NCBI RefSeq assembly: GCF_000422465.1
Contig: NZ_KE383842.1
Location: 889,845 to 953,844 of the forward strand
Source of the DNA: Paenibacillus harenae DSM 16969
Lineage (GTDB): Bacteria > Bacillota > Bacilli > Paenibacillales > Paenibacillaceae
DNA length: 64,000 nt
Direction of reading: 5' to 3'
Numbering within the stretch: position 1 is the stretch's first letter; each line of letters starts with the position of its first letter. A program made the translations under genes and the position numbers. Under the pieces are notes generated by a model. That model saw only the letters and a program-made list of their open reading frames with translations. It was not told the origin of the DNA and searched no databases. Below, one piece after another: positions 41,243-48,772 of this stretch.

Positions 41243-43528
41243 ATGAACCGGTTTACGGGAAAAACCTCCGGCTTGGAGGAATGGCTCCAGCAGGTGCGGC
41301 AAAACGCCGACATTATGGACAATGTAACGCACTGGCGAACCCTGGCTCCGCGAGAGGCGCGTACAGCCCCTTTGCCGGAAGGTCTGCACCATGCATGGAA
41401 GGAAGCGCTTCGGTCCCGGGGGATCAGCGAATTATATACGCACCAGGCGGAAGCCTATCGCGCGGCGCGCGACGGTCATCATGTCGTTGCCGTGACGCCG
41501 ACGGCTTCCGGCAAGACGCTTTGTTACAATCTGCCGGTCATGCAGTCGCTGCTCGAGAACGAAGAGGGCAGGGCGCTTTATTTGTTTCCGACCAAGGCGC
41601 TTTCACAGGATCAAGTGGCAGAACTGCAAGCGCTCGCCGATCTGATGGACGTCGGCATTAAGACGCATACCTATGACGGCGATACGCCGCCTACGGTAAG
41701 AACGGCGATTCGGAATGCGGGACATATCGTCGTAACGAATCCGGATATGCTGCATTCGGCTATACTGCCGCATCACACGAAATGGGTCAAGCTGTTCGAA
41801 AATATTAAGTTTATCGTAATCGATGAGGTCCATGCTTACAGAGGCGTATTCGGCAGCCACGTGGCGAACGTCGTTCGCCGCTTGAAACGGATTTGCCGGT
41901 TTTACGGATCGAATCCGCAATTTATATGCGCTTCCGCAACGATCGATAATCCGCAGGAGCATGCGGAGCGGCTAATCGGCGAGAAGGTAAGGCTGGTGGA
42001 CAATAACGGGGCGCCGATGGGCGAGAAGCATTTTGTGTTCTATAATCCCCCGGTCGTGAACAAGCAGCTCGGCATTCGCCGCAGCAGCGTCCTTGAGACG
42101 CGCAAGCTTGCCGGGCTTCTTCTGAATCAGGGCGTACAGACGATCGTCTTCGCGCGCAGCCGCGTCCGGGTCGAGCTGCTGCTCACGTATTTGCAGGAGC
42201 TGATCCGCGATAAGCTGAACGATAAGTCGATCCGCGGCTACCGGGGCGGTTATTTGCCGAAGCTTCGGAGAGAAATCGAACGCGGCCTGCGGTCGGGCGA
42301 AATCCGCGGAGTCGTCAGCACGAACGCGCTGGAGCTCGGAATCGACATCGGACAGCTGCAGGCATGCGTGCTGAACGGCTATCCGGGGACGATCGCAAGC
42401 ACCTGGCAGCAATCGGGCCGTGCCGGAAGGCGGCAGGAAAGCTCGATCACGTTCATGGTTGCAAGCAGCAATCCGCTGGATCAATACATGATACAAAATC
42501 CCGATTTCTTCTTTAACCGGCCTCCTGAGCGGGCGTTGATTCATCCCGATAATTTGCTCGTGCTGATCGATCATGTGAAATGCGCCGCGTATGAGCTTCC
42601 GTTCGAGGCCGGAGAGCAATTCGGCGAGGAGAAACTGGAGGATATGATGGAGTTTCTCGTTGAGGAGAAGGTGCTGCACAAATCGGGAGGCAGATGGTAC
42701 TGGATGGAGCAGTCCTTTCCGGCCCATAACATTTCACTGCGTACGGCGGCACAGGAAAATTTCGTCATCATCGACAATACGAACGGCAGCAGGGTGCTCG
42801 GAGAGGTCGACCGGTTCAGCGCGCCGACGTTAATACACGAGGAAGCGATCTATATCCACGAGGGCGTGCAATATCAGGTGGAGAAGCTCGATTACCCCGA
42901 GAAAAAAGCCTACGTCCGGGAGGTCAGCGTCGATTATTATACCGATGCGAATCTAGCGGTCGAGCTGAAGGTGCTGCACGTAGATAAGGAACGCGAGTCG
43001 GGTGAGCTGGTCCGGCAGTTTGGGGAGCTGACCGTAAACGCGAAACCGACGATTTTCAAAAAAATCAAGCTCCGCACGCACGAGAATATCGGCTCCGGTC
43101 CCATCCATTTGCCCGAGGAGGAGCTTCACACGAGCGGATATTGGTTCTCCTTCAGCGAGGATGCGGCCGCGCGCAAGAGCAAGAACGAAATGCAATTTGC
43201 GCTGCTTGGGATCGCGAACGTTCTCGTACATATCGCTCCGCTTTATTTGATGTGCGATCCGTTCGATATTCGGGTTGTGCCGCAGGTGAAAGCGGTGCAT
43301 ACGAAGAAGCCGACGATTTATTTCTATGACCGTTATCCCGGCGGAATCGGGTTGAGCGAACGGTTGTTCGAGGTGCATGACGAGTTAATTAACCAGGCGA
43401 AGTCGCTTATTCGCTCCTGTACTTGCCTAAGCGGGTGCCCGGCATGCGTCGGGCCGATCGAAGAGGTCGGTCTGCTCGGCAAGCAGCAGGCGCTTGAGCT
43501 TCTGAATGAAGCGGGAGGCGCGCGATGA
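41243..43528 (+). CDS. mrfA: DNA repair helicase MrfA (YprA family)
   Basis: 761 residues, superfamily 2. Motif I TPTASGKT, motif II VIDEVHAYRG, motif III SATIDNP, motif VI QQSGRAGRRQ. The C-terminal DUF1998-type region ends in the cysteine cluster CTCLSGCPAC, which in MrfA binds zinc. B. subtilis MrfA with MrfB repairs mitomycin C damage independently of UvrABC. Overlaps mrfB by 4 bases (ATGA), as a two-gene operon. Confidence 0.93.
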   Translation: MNRFTGKTSGLEEWLQQVRQNADIMDNVTHWRTLAPREARTAPLPEGLHHAWKEALRSRGISELYTHQAEAYRAARDGHHVVAVTPTASGKTLCYNLPVMQSLLENEEGRALYLFPTKALSQDQVAELQALADLMDVGIKTHTYDGDTPPTVRTAIRNAGHIVVTNPDMLHSAILPHHTKWVKLFENIKFIVIDEVHAYRGVFGSHVANVVRRLKRICRFYGSNPQFICASATIDNPQEHAERLIGEKVRLVDNNGAPMGEKHFVFYNPPVVNKQLGIRRSSVLETRKLAGLLLNQGVQTIVFARSRVRVELLLTYLQELIRDKLNDKSIRGYRGGYLPKLRREIERGLRSGEIRGVVSTNALELGIDIGQLQACVLNGYPGTIASTWQQSGRAGRRQESSITFMVASSNPLDQYMIQNPDFFFNRPPERALIHPDNLLVLIDHVKCAAYELPFEAGEQFGEEKLEDMMEFLVEEKVLHKSGGRWYWMEQSFPAHNISLRTAAQENFVIIDNTNGSRVLGEVDRFSAPTLIHEEAIYIHEGVQYQVEKLDYPEKKAYVREVSVDYYTDANLAVELKVLHVDKERESGELVRQFGELTVNAKPTIFKKIKLRTHENIGSGPIHLPEEELHTSGYWFSFSEDAAARKSKNEMQFALLGIANVLVHIAPLYLMCDPFDIRVVPQVKAVHTKKPTIYFYDRYPGGIGLSERLFEVHDELINQAKSLIRSCTCLSGCPACVGPIEEVGLLGKQQALELLNEAGGAR

Positions 43529-44844
43529 GCGGATTGCGGGACCGGATGAACCGCTTGCGGGGCGAACAGGCGGGGAAGACGGCCGAGGACGCTGCGGCGG
43601 AATGGCTGACAAACGAAGCGGAGAACGTTCAGGGCGAACTGGAAGCGGCTGAACAAGCCGAAGAATGGATTTCCCCGGTATGGGACCGTTTTGGCGTGAA
43701 GCTTCATACGAATGAGACCGGCAGCTTCCTTCTCCGCAGGATCGAATATCCGGCTGATTACAGGCATGGGCAACACGCGATCAACGAGCTGCACCTGGCT
43801 TCCTCGGGTCTGAACGCCTTTCATGCAAGAAACCATGATACATTCGCAGAGCAGGTGCTGTTTCTCGATCTAGAAACGACGGGGCTAGGCGTCGGAGCGG
43901 GCAACGTACCTTTTATGATCGGGATCGGTTATATAACGCAGGAACGGTTTACGATTGAACAGGCCTTGATCAGGCATCCGGCCGAGGAGCGGGCAATGCT
44001 CGCTTATTTGGCGGAGAAGCTCCCGCAGTACACGTACCTTGCAACCTATAACGGCAGAACGTTTGACTGGCCGCTCGTGCAAAACCGATTTATTATGAAC
44101 GGGCTCGGACGCAAGCTTTGGGAGCCGCTTCATATTGATTTTCTCCATCCGGCAAGGTCGGTTTGGCGAAATACGCTAGTCTCCTGCAGGCTTAGCCATG
44201 TCGAAGAGGAGCGGCTTGGCATTCAGAGAGAGGACGACGTGCCGGGCTCGCTAGCGCCTCAGCTTTATTTTCAGTTTTTGGCGGACGGAAATCCTGCCCC
44301 TCTTGAAGGGGTATTCCGCCATAATGAAACCGATATGCTGTCGCTTGCTTGCTTGGCGATCCGCTTCGGCCATCTATTGAACGGTAATCTGGTCGATTAC
44401 ATTCCGCTGCCGGAGGAGCCGGAGGAGATGGTTCGCACCGGATTGTGGCTGGAGAAGATGGGAAAGACGAATCTGTCCGAGCCGTTGTTCGAGATGGCTG
44501 CCAGGTCGGAAACTGCAGGGCCGTCAACGCTGGTAATGCTGGCGGCGCGCGATAAGAAAGCTGGAAATTGGGCACGCGCTGTGTTATTGTGGCAGAAGGC
44601 TGTTATACGTACTTCGCCGAATTTCGGGGCGGCAGCCATGGAAGCAAGCGTTGAGCTGGCCATGTATTATGAGCATAAGCTCAAGGATTTTGAATCGGCG
44701 CTCGGACATGCCGGTACCGCTTTCGAGCAAGCGTTAAATCAATCGATGCTCGTCAGGCGGGACGCCAAGAAACGAGCGGAGCTCGATTCCTTACGGAACC
44801 GGATAGCCCGCTTGCGCCGCAAAGCAGGCATGCAGACCTTATAG
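43525..44844 (+). CDS. mrfB: DNA repair exonuclease MrfB (YprB family)
   Basis: 439 residues. An RNase H-like exonuclease domain from about 110 to 285: motif I VLFLDLETTGLG with Asp and Glu, motif II in LATYNGRTFDWPLV, and motif III in FRHNETDMLSLACL. The C-terminal third is helical, like tetratricopeptide repeats (ELAMYYEHKLKDFESALGHA). In Bacillus it degrades DNA next to mitomycin lesions together with MrfA. The N-terminal 90 residues are acidic and variable. Confidence 0.92.
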   Translation: MSGLRDRMNRLRGEQAGKTAEDAAAEWLTNEAENVQGELEAAEQAEEWISPVWDRFGVKLHTNETGSFLLRRIEYPADYRHGQHAINELHLASSGLNAFHARNHDTFAEQVLFLDLETTGLGVGAGNVPFMIGIGYITQERFTIEQALIRHPAEERAMLAYLAEKLPQYTYLATYNGRTFDWPLVQNRFIMNGLGRKLWEPLHIDFLHPARSVWRNTLVSCRLSHVEEERLGIQREDDVPGSLAPQLYFQFLADGNPAPLEGVFRHNETDMLSLACLAIRFGHLLNGNLVDYIPLPEEPEEMVRTGLWLEKMGKTNLSEPLFEMAARSETAGPSTLVMLAARDKKAGNWARAVLLWQKAVIRTSPNFGAAAMEASVELAMYYEHKLKDFESALGHAGTAFEQALNQSMLVRRDAKKRAELDSLRNRIARLRRKAGMQTL

Positions 44845-44887
44845 ATAAGCAAGTGACGGTCGTTATGCTTGCGAGGGAGGTGCATCT

Positions 44888-45700
44888 ATGACGGATAATC
44901 GGCCTAAAATGCACGGTTTATTAATAGATCTGGACGGCACCTTATATCACGGTACACATATGATCGACGGTGCGGATAAACTGATCTCGTATTTACGCGA
45001 TACCAAGCTTCCGTTTCGATTCGTAACGAATAATTCGGCGGCATCGCCGGAGGATGTAGCGGAACGGCTTTTGAAGATGGGAATCCCGGCGGCAGCCGAA
45101 GAGGTGTGCACTTCTGCTCAAGCTGCGGCCGGATATATTTCCGGAATCCGTCCAGGCGCATCCGTATTTGTTGTAGGCGAGTCGGGGCTGACAAGCGCTG
45201 CCCGGGAAGCCGGCTTAACGTTAACGGATGAACAGCCGGATTTTGTCCTGCAGGGCATTGACCGGAAGCTCACCTACGAAAGGTTGACCAAGGCCGTTCG
45301 TTATATTCACGGCGGAGCGCAGTACGTGTTAACAAATCCGGATTTGCTGATCCCTTCGGGTGACGGTCTGATTCCCGGGGCAGGTTCAATCGGAGCGATG
45401 CTGAAGGCGGCCGGCGGCAAGGAGCCCGTATTGATCGGCAAACCTTCGCCAATTTTGATGGAATATACATTGAAGAGCATTGGACTTGCCGCAGAAGAAG
45501 CATGGGTAATCGGCGATAACCTGGCAACGGACATCGCTTTCGGCGAAGCTGCCGGCTGCGGAACGCTGCTCGTGCTAACCGGTCTCACCACCGCTCAAAA
45601 CATCGATTATTATATGGAGCAGGCCGGCTGTAAGCCCGATGTGGTCTGCAATCATTTAGAAGAGCTTCGTTCGTATATATCTGACCACAGGGAGATATAG
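44888..45700 (+). CDS. HAD-IIA family phosphatase (NagD/YutF-like)
   Basis: 270 residues. Motif I LLIDLDGTLYHGT, motif II RFVTNNSAASP, Lys in LIGKPSPILME and motif IV VIGDNLATDIAFG; the cap inserted between motifs II and III marks subclass IIA. Related proteins dephosphorylate p-nitrophenyl phosphate, nucleotides or sugar phosphates. GGGAGG precedes the ATG. It follows mrfB by 43 bases and precedes the Fpg-like gene by 40, so it may be in one transcript. Confidence 0.92.
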   Translation: MTDNRPKMHGLLIDLDGTLYHGTHMIDGADKLISYLRDTKLPFRFVTNNSAASPEDVAERLLKMGIPAAAEEVCTSAQAAAGYISGIRPGASVFVVGESGLTSAAREAGLTLTDEQPDFVLQGIDRKLTYERLTKAVRYIHGGAQYVLTNPDLLIPSGDGLIPGAGSIGAMLKAAGGKEPVLIGKPSPILMEYTLKSIGLAAEEAWVIGDNLATDIAFGEAAGCGTLLVLTGLTTAQNIDYYMEQAGCKPDVVCNHLEELRSYISDHREI

Positions 45701-45740
45701 TAGAGAGAAAACGAAGGCTATAGGAAGGAAGAGAGCTTTC

Positions 45741-46559
45741 ATGCAGGAACTGCCGGAGTTGGAAGTAATTCGGGATATGCTGACCGAGCGATTCGCCGGG
45801 GCTCAAATGACCGGTATCGAGGTCGTCAACGAGAAGGTATTGCAAGCGGGCAAGGAACAGCTGGAGCGCGACGCCGTTATGAAGAGCGTATGGTTTATCG
45901 AGCGCCGCGGCAAGCATTTGTTGTTTCATTTGGATAACGGCAAACGGCTCCTTGCGCAATTTGGTCAAGGCGCTTACTTATATGCCGGGAATGAAGAAGA
46001 TCGGCCAGGCCGGACGGCGCAGGTCAAGCTTTATTTTGGCGAGCGGATCTTATATTTCGTCGGAATGCGCGCAGGCGATATGCAGCTGCTAACGGTGAAA
46101 GAGGTTGAAGCGTTATTAGGCGCCCTTGGCCCTGACCCGTTCGACAAACGGTTGACAGTTGAGAAGTTTATGGATCGTTTTGCCAAAAAGCGCGGATCCA
46201 TAAAGTCCGCACTAATGGACCCGCATGTCATCACAGGTATCGGCTCCGTGTACTCGGATGAAATCTGCTTCGACGCAGCGATTCGGCCGGACGCAAAAGT
46301 TCCGTTGCTGGATCGTGATAACTGGGCACGGCTGTATCATTCGATGCATAAAGTACTAAAGGAAGCGATTTCATTAGGCGGTATCGGGGAGCATCCTTTT
46401 GCAGAGGGCGACAGCTTGACGGGCGGATATGCCCCCCATCTTCAGGTGCACAATCGGGAAGGCCAGCTTTGCAGCCAAACCGGCGCAGTGATTGAGAGAA
46501 TGGAGGTTTCCGGCCGGAAAGCGTTTTTCAGTCCCGGCTTCCAGACAATCAATGAATAA
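45741..46559 (+). CDS. Fpg/Nei-like protein lacking catalytic proline and zinc finger
   Basis: 272 residues with the Fpg fold: ELPELEVIRDML at the start, ERRGKHLLFHL, KRGSIKSALMD, GIGSVYSDEI and GGYAPHLQVHNREG. Three key features differ. Canonical MPELPE is MQELPE, so the nucleophile Pro2 is Gln; Glu3 is kept. The Asn of GxGNxY is Ser. Of four zinc-finger cysteines only one remains (LCSQTG, then FFSPGFQ). It is therefore unlikely to be a normal MutM glycosylase/AP lyase and may bind DNA or act differently. It sits after mrfAB. Confidence 0.85.
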   Translation: MQELPELEVIRDMLTERFAGAQMTGIEVVNEKVLQAGKEQLERDAVMKSVWFIERRGKHLLFHLDNGKRLLAQFGQGAYLYAGNEEDRPGRTAQVKLYFGERILYFVGMRAGDMQLLTVKEVEALLGALGPDPFDKRLTVEKFMDRFAKKRGSIKSALMDPHVITGIGSVYSDEICFDAAIRPDAKVPLLDRDNWARLYHSMHKVLKEAISLGGIGEHPFAEGDSLTGGYAPHLQVHNREGQLCSQTGAVIERMEVSGRKAFFSPGFQTINE

Positions 46560-46598
46560 GCAAGCTTTAAATCCATCATTGGAATGGAGGCTTCATTC

Positions 46599-46931
46599 AT
46601 GATTCACGTTTACTTAGACGATTATCGCGCCTGTCCGAAAGGATTCGTGCCGGCTCTGAGCGCGGAGGAATGCAAACGGCTGCTGGATATCGAAGAGATC
46701 GGCATCCTGTCACTGGATTACGACCTGGGCTGGGCTCAGCCGACCGGCTACGAAGTGGTGCTTCACATGGTGGAGACCGGGCGTTACCCGGAGCAAATCT
46801 ACCTGCACACCTCCAGTATCGCCGGCCGCATGCAAATGTATCATTTGCTCGCAACCAACGCGCCCTCCCATATTAAACTCCATAACGGCCCCATGCCGGA
46901 CGCTGTTATTCATACGATAGCCGAACTTTAG
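46599..46931 (+). CDS. Small receiver-like protein (cyclic-phosphate processing receiver domain)
   Basis: 110 residues. Starts IHVYLDDYRACPKG and has LSLDYDLGWAQPTGYEV, the paired Asp-rich strands of the small receiver-like family labelled cyclic-phosphate processing receiver (cREC). It has no output domain. The function is predicted from fold only. The start ATG 46599 lies 8 bases after GGAGG; an ATG at 46584 overlaps the site. A terminator follows. Confidence 0.75.
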   Translation: MIHVYLDDYRACPKGFVPALSAEECKRLLDIEEIGILSLDYDLGWAQPTGYEVVLHMVETGRYPEQIYLHTSSIAGRMQMYHLLATNAPSHIKLHNGPMPDAVIHTIAEL

Positions 46932-46961
46932 CGGTGGCAGCCGGGTAACGCAAGGCTAAGC

Positions 46962-46984
46962 GAGCTCACATTGTGAGCTCTTTA
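46962..46984 (+). terminator. Intrinsic terminator after the receiver-like gene
   Basis: GAGCTCAC (46962-46969) pairs with GTGAGCTC (46973-46980), then TTTAA. Confidence 0.7.
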
Positions 46985-47300
46985 ACGTGGCCAAACCCTC
47001 TGAGCAGGTGATTTCTATGAAGGCCAGCGAAGGAGCCAAGGTTAACGGTGTTGCGGCGTGAAACCGGACAAGCCCTCATAAGACAGGGAGAATAATGTTA
47101 TTTAATGAAACTAAACGGGGAACAAATAGAAAGAACCTCAAATAGTAACCAATAATTAAACGATCGGCCTTATTTTTGCTTTGTAGACGACAAAGATCGT
47201 ATTTAAGTTCAGAACATGCAATTAAACCCATCCAACAGCGGCTCAAGGTCAGATTAGTATCAAATGATGAGATTAATCGATCGGGACATACCTCGGCGCA

Positions 47301-47434
47301 CCAAAAGTAAAGCGTGTCCCGCAGGGACGAAAGCGATCATACATCGAACGAAGCTCGTAAGATCCCTCCAAAAGTAAAGGGTGTCCCGCAGGGACGAAAG
47401 CGATTATTCACCAAACGAAGCTTACAACCGTCAC
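47301..47434 (+). repeat. Two imperfect tandem copies of a 67-bp repeat with a hairpin
   Basis: Copies start at 47301 and 47368. The first 37 bases are identical but for one; the rest diverges while keeping AACGAAGCT. Each holds GTCCC-GCA-GGGAC, a perfect 5-bp hairpin, followed by GAAAGCGAT. No repeated gene content is associated. Confidence 0.85.
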
Positions 47435-47491
47435 AGCAAATCCGGCGTTAGTACAATTGCAGGTGTGTCCAGAGGAACGCAGTCCTTGGGG

Positions 47492-47511
47492 CCCTCCCTT
47501 GGAAGGGAGGG
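47492..47511. repeat. Palindromic hairpin element
   Basis: CCCTCCCTT (47492-47500) and AAGGGAGGG (47503-47511), loop GG, followed by TTTGGGTGGG. It resembles dispersed GC-rich palindromes seen between genes in many bacteria. Confidence 0.65.
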
Positions 47512-47578
47512 TTTGGGTGGGTTCGAAGCGCCTTTGAAGGGTTTTGGTCGTTAAATCACAATGAAAGAGGCATAAAAA

Positions 47579-48595
47579 GTGACACAATGGATCGGTACGG
47601 CTAATCAAGGTTATGCACCATATGCGATAGAGGAACTGCGGCGGCTGTTAGACGGCGCGTCCTTCACGCAGCTTGCGGCGGGGGAAGTGTTCCTGATAAG
47701 CAGCCCGCTGGGGCGGGAGGAGACGCTGCAGGCGATCCGGCAGCAGGAGCCGATTTTTTTGCGGCATATACAGCCGGTCGATCGGACGATAGAAATTGCC
47801 GGAAATGCCAATGATTTAGAGCAGCTGTCCGGTATGGTGCGAAATGCGGTGCTTGCGTTCGAGAATAAACGGACGGCCGTACATGTTCGCCGCACATCCA
47901 AAACAGAATATCTTTACTCCGCCGCCGATACGAAGGCCGTCCTGGATGCGGTGCTTGAAGAGCTCGGTTCAGAGCCTGTCGTTCAACAGCCGGAGACGAT
48001 TATTGCTATTTATGCTGCAGTTAATGAGCTATACGTCGGTTTTGGTTCGCCGAAGGACATGCTGTCTGACTGGCCGGGCGGCGCCATTCGGTTTCAGCGG
48101 GAGGAAGGTCAAATATCCCGTGCCAAATTTAAGCTTTTGGAGGCGGAAAGGGAATTTGGACTACAATACGCGAAGCATCGGCATGCGCTGGATGTCGGGG
48201 CTGCTCCCGGCGGTTGGACTTCGCTGCTGCTCGAGCGGGGTCTGCGGGTTACCGCAATCGATCCCGCGGAGCTGCATCCGTCATTAATGGCTTATCCTAC
48301 GTTAACTTATCTGAAGCGGAACGCTTCCGAGGTGAAATTAGAACCTGGCACTTTCGATCTGCTCGTCTGCGATATGAGCTGGAGTCCGATGCTGATGTGC
48401 AAGCTTGTTCTCGATCTAGAGCCGGCCCTGACGAAGGACGCGACTGCCATTATCACCGTCAAGCTGATGCACCGCAAGCCGCTGCAGACGATACGTGATG
48501 TCATCTCCCGATTGTCGACGGAATTCGTGCTGCAGAAAGCAAAGCAGCTGTTCCATAATCGCGAAGAAATAACGTTGTACCTTCAAAAAAAATGA
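47579..48595 (+). CDS. RlmM-like SAM-dependent rRNA methyltransferase
   Basis: 338 residues. An N-terminal THUMP-like region (about 1-155), then an FtsJ-type methyltransferase: SRAKFKLLEAE, motif I ALDVGAAPGGWTSLLLERG, DPAELHPS, VCDMSWSP and the catalytic Lys in ITVKLMHR. This order matches RlmM, which 2'-O-methylates C2498 of 23S rRNA in gamma-proteobacteria; in Firmicutes the target is not established. GTG start 47579 behind AAGAGG. It stands alone after the repeat region. Confidence 0.82.
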   Translation: MTQWIGTANQGYAPYAIEELRRLLDGASFTQLAAGEVFLISSPLGREETLQAIRQQEPIFLRHIQPVDRTIEIAGNANDLEQLSGMVRNAVLAFENKRTAVHVRRTSKTEYLYSAADTKAVLDAVLEELGSEPVVQQPETIIAIYAAVNELYVGFGSPKDMLSDWPGGAIRFQREEGQISRAKFKLLEAEREFGLQYAKHRHALDVGAAPGGWTSLLLERGLRVTAIDPAELHPSLMAYPTLTYLKRNASEVKLEPGTFDLLVCDMSWSPMLMCKLVLDLEPALTKDATAIITVKLMHRKPLQTIRDVISRLSTEFVLQKAKQLFHNREEITLYLQKK

Positions 48596-48772
48596 GGAAA
48601 CGCATCTCGGTACTGTGCCGTTCCTACGGCACAAGCCCGTTTCCGGGTAAATCATCATTTCGGTCATACGATTACCCTTGATTACGGCCTTTCATGAGGG
48701 CGATCTTTTCTATCCAAGCTCATCCGTCGATTTCTCGTATACCTGCGCTTATACAGAGAGGGGAGTTTTGCC

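Larger units (their letters stand above)
46932..47578. other. Gene-free region with structured and repeated sequence
   Basis: 647 bases with no credible gene. In order: a terminator (46962); a segment with several short stems at 46987-47090 (TGGCC/GGCCA, CGGT/ACCG, CCCT/AGGG) that may be structured RNA; an AT-rich stretch to about 47290; two 67-bp repeats from 47301; a palindromic hairpin at 47492. A 66-residue frame on the - strand at 47408-47608 arises from the hairpin and is not convincing. Confidence 0.6.

Noticed and set aside
47301..47434. CRISPR array
   Set aside because: Only two imperfect units of 67 bases with no unique spacers of regular length, and no cas gene in the window.
47408..47608. 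66-codon frame on the - strand in the repeat region
   Set aside because: It is produced by the palindromic element and runs into the start of the next gene; no ribosome binding site.
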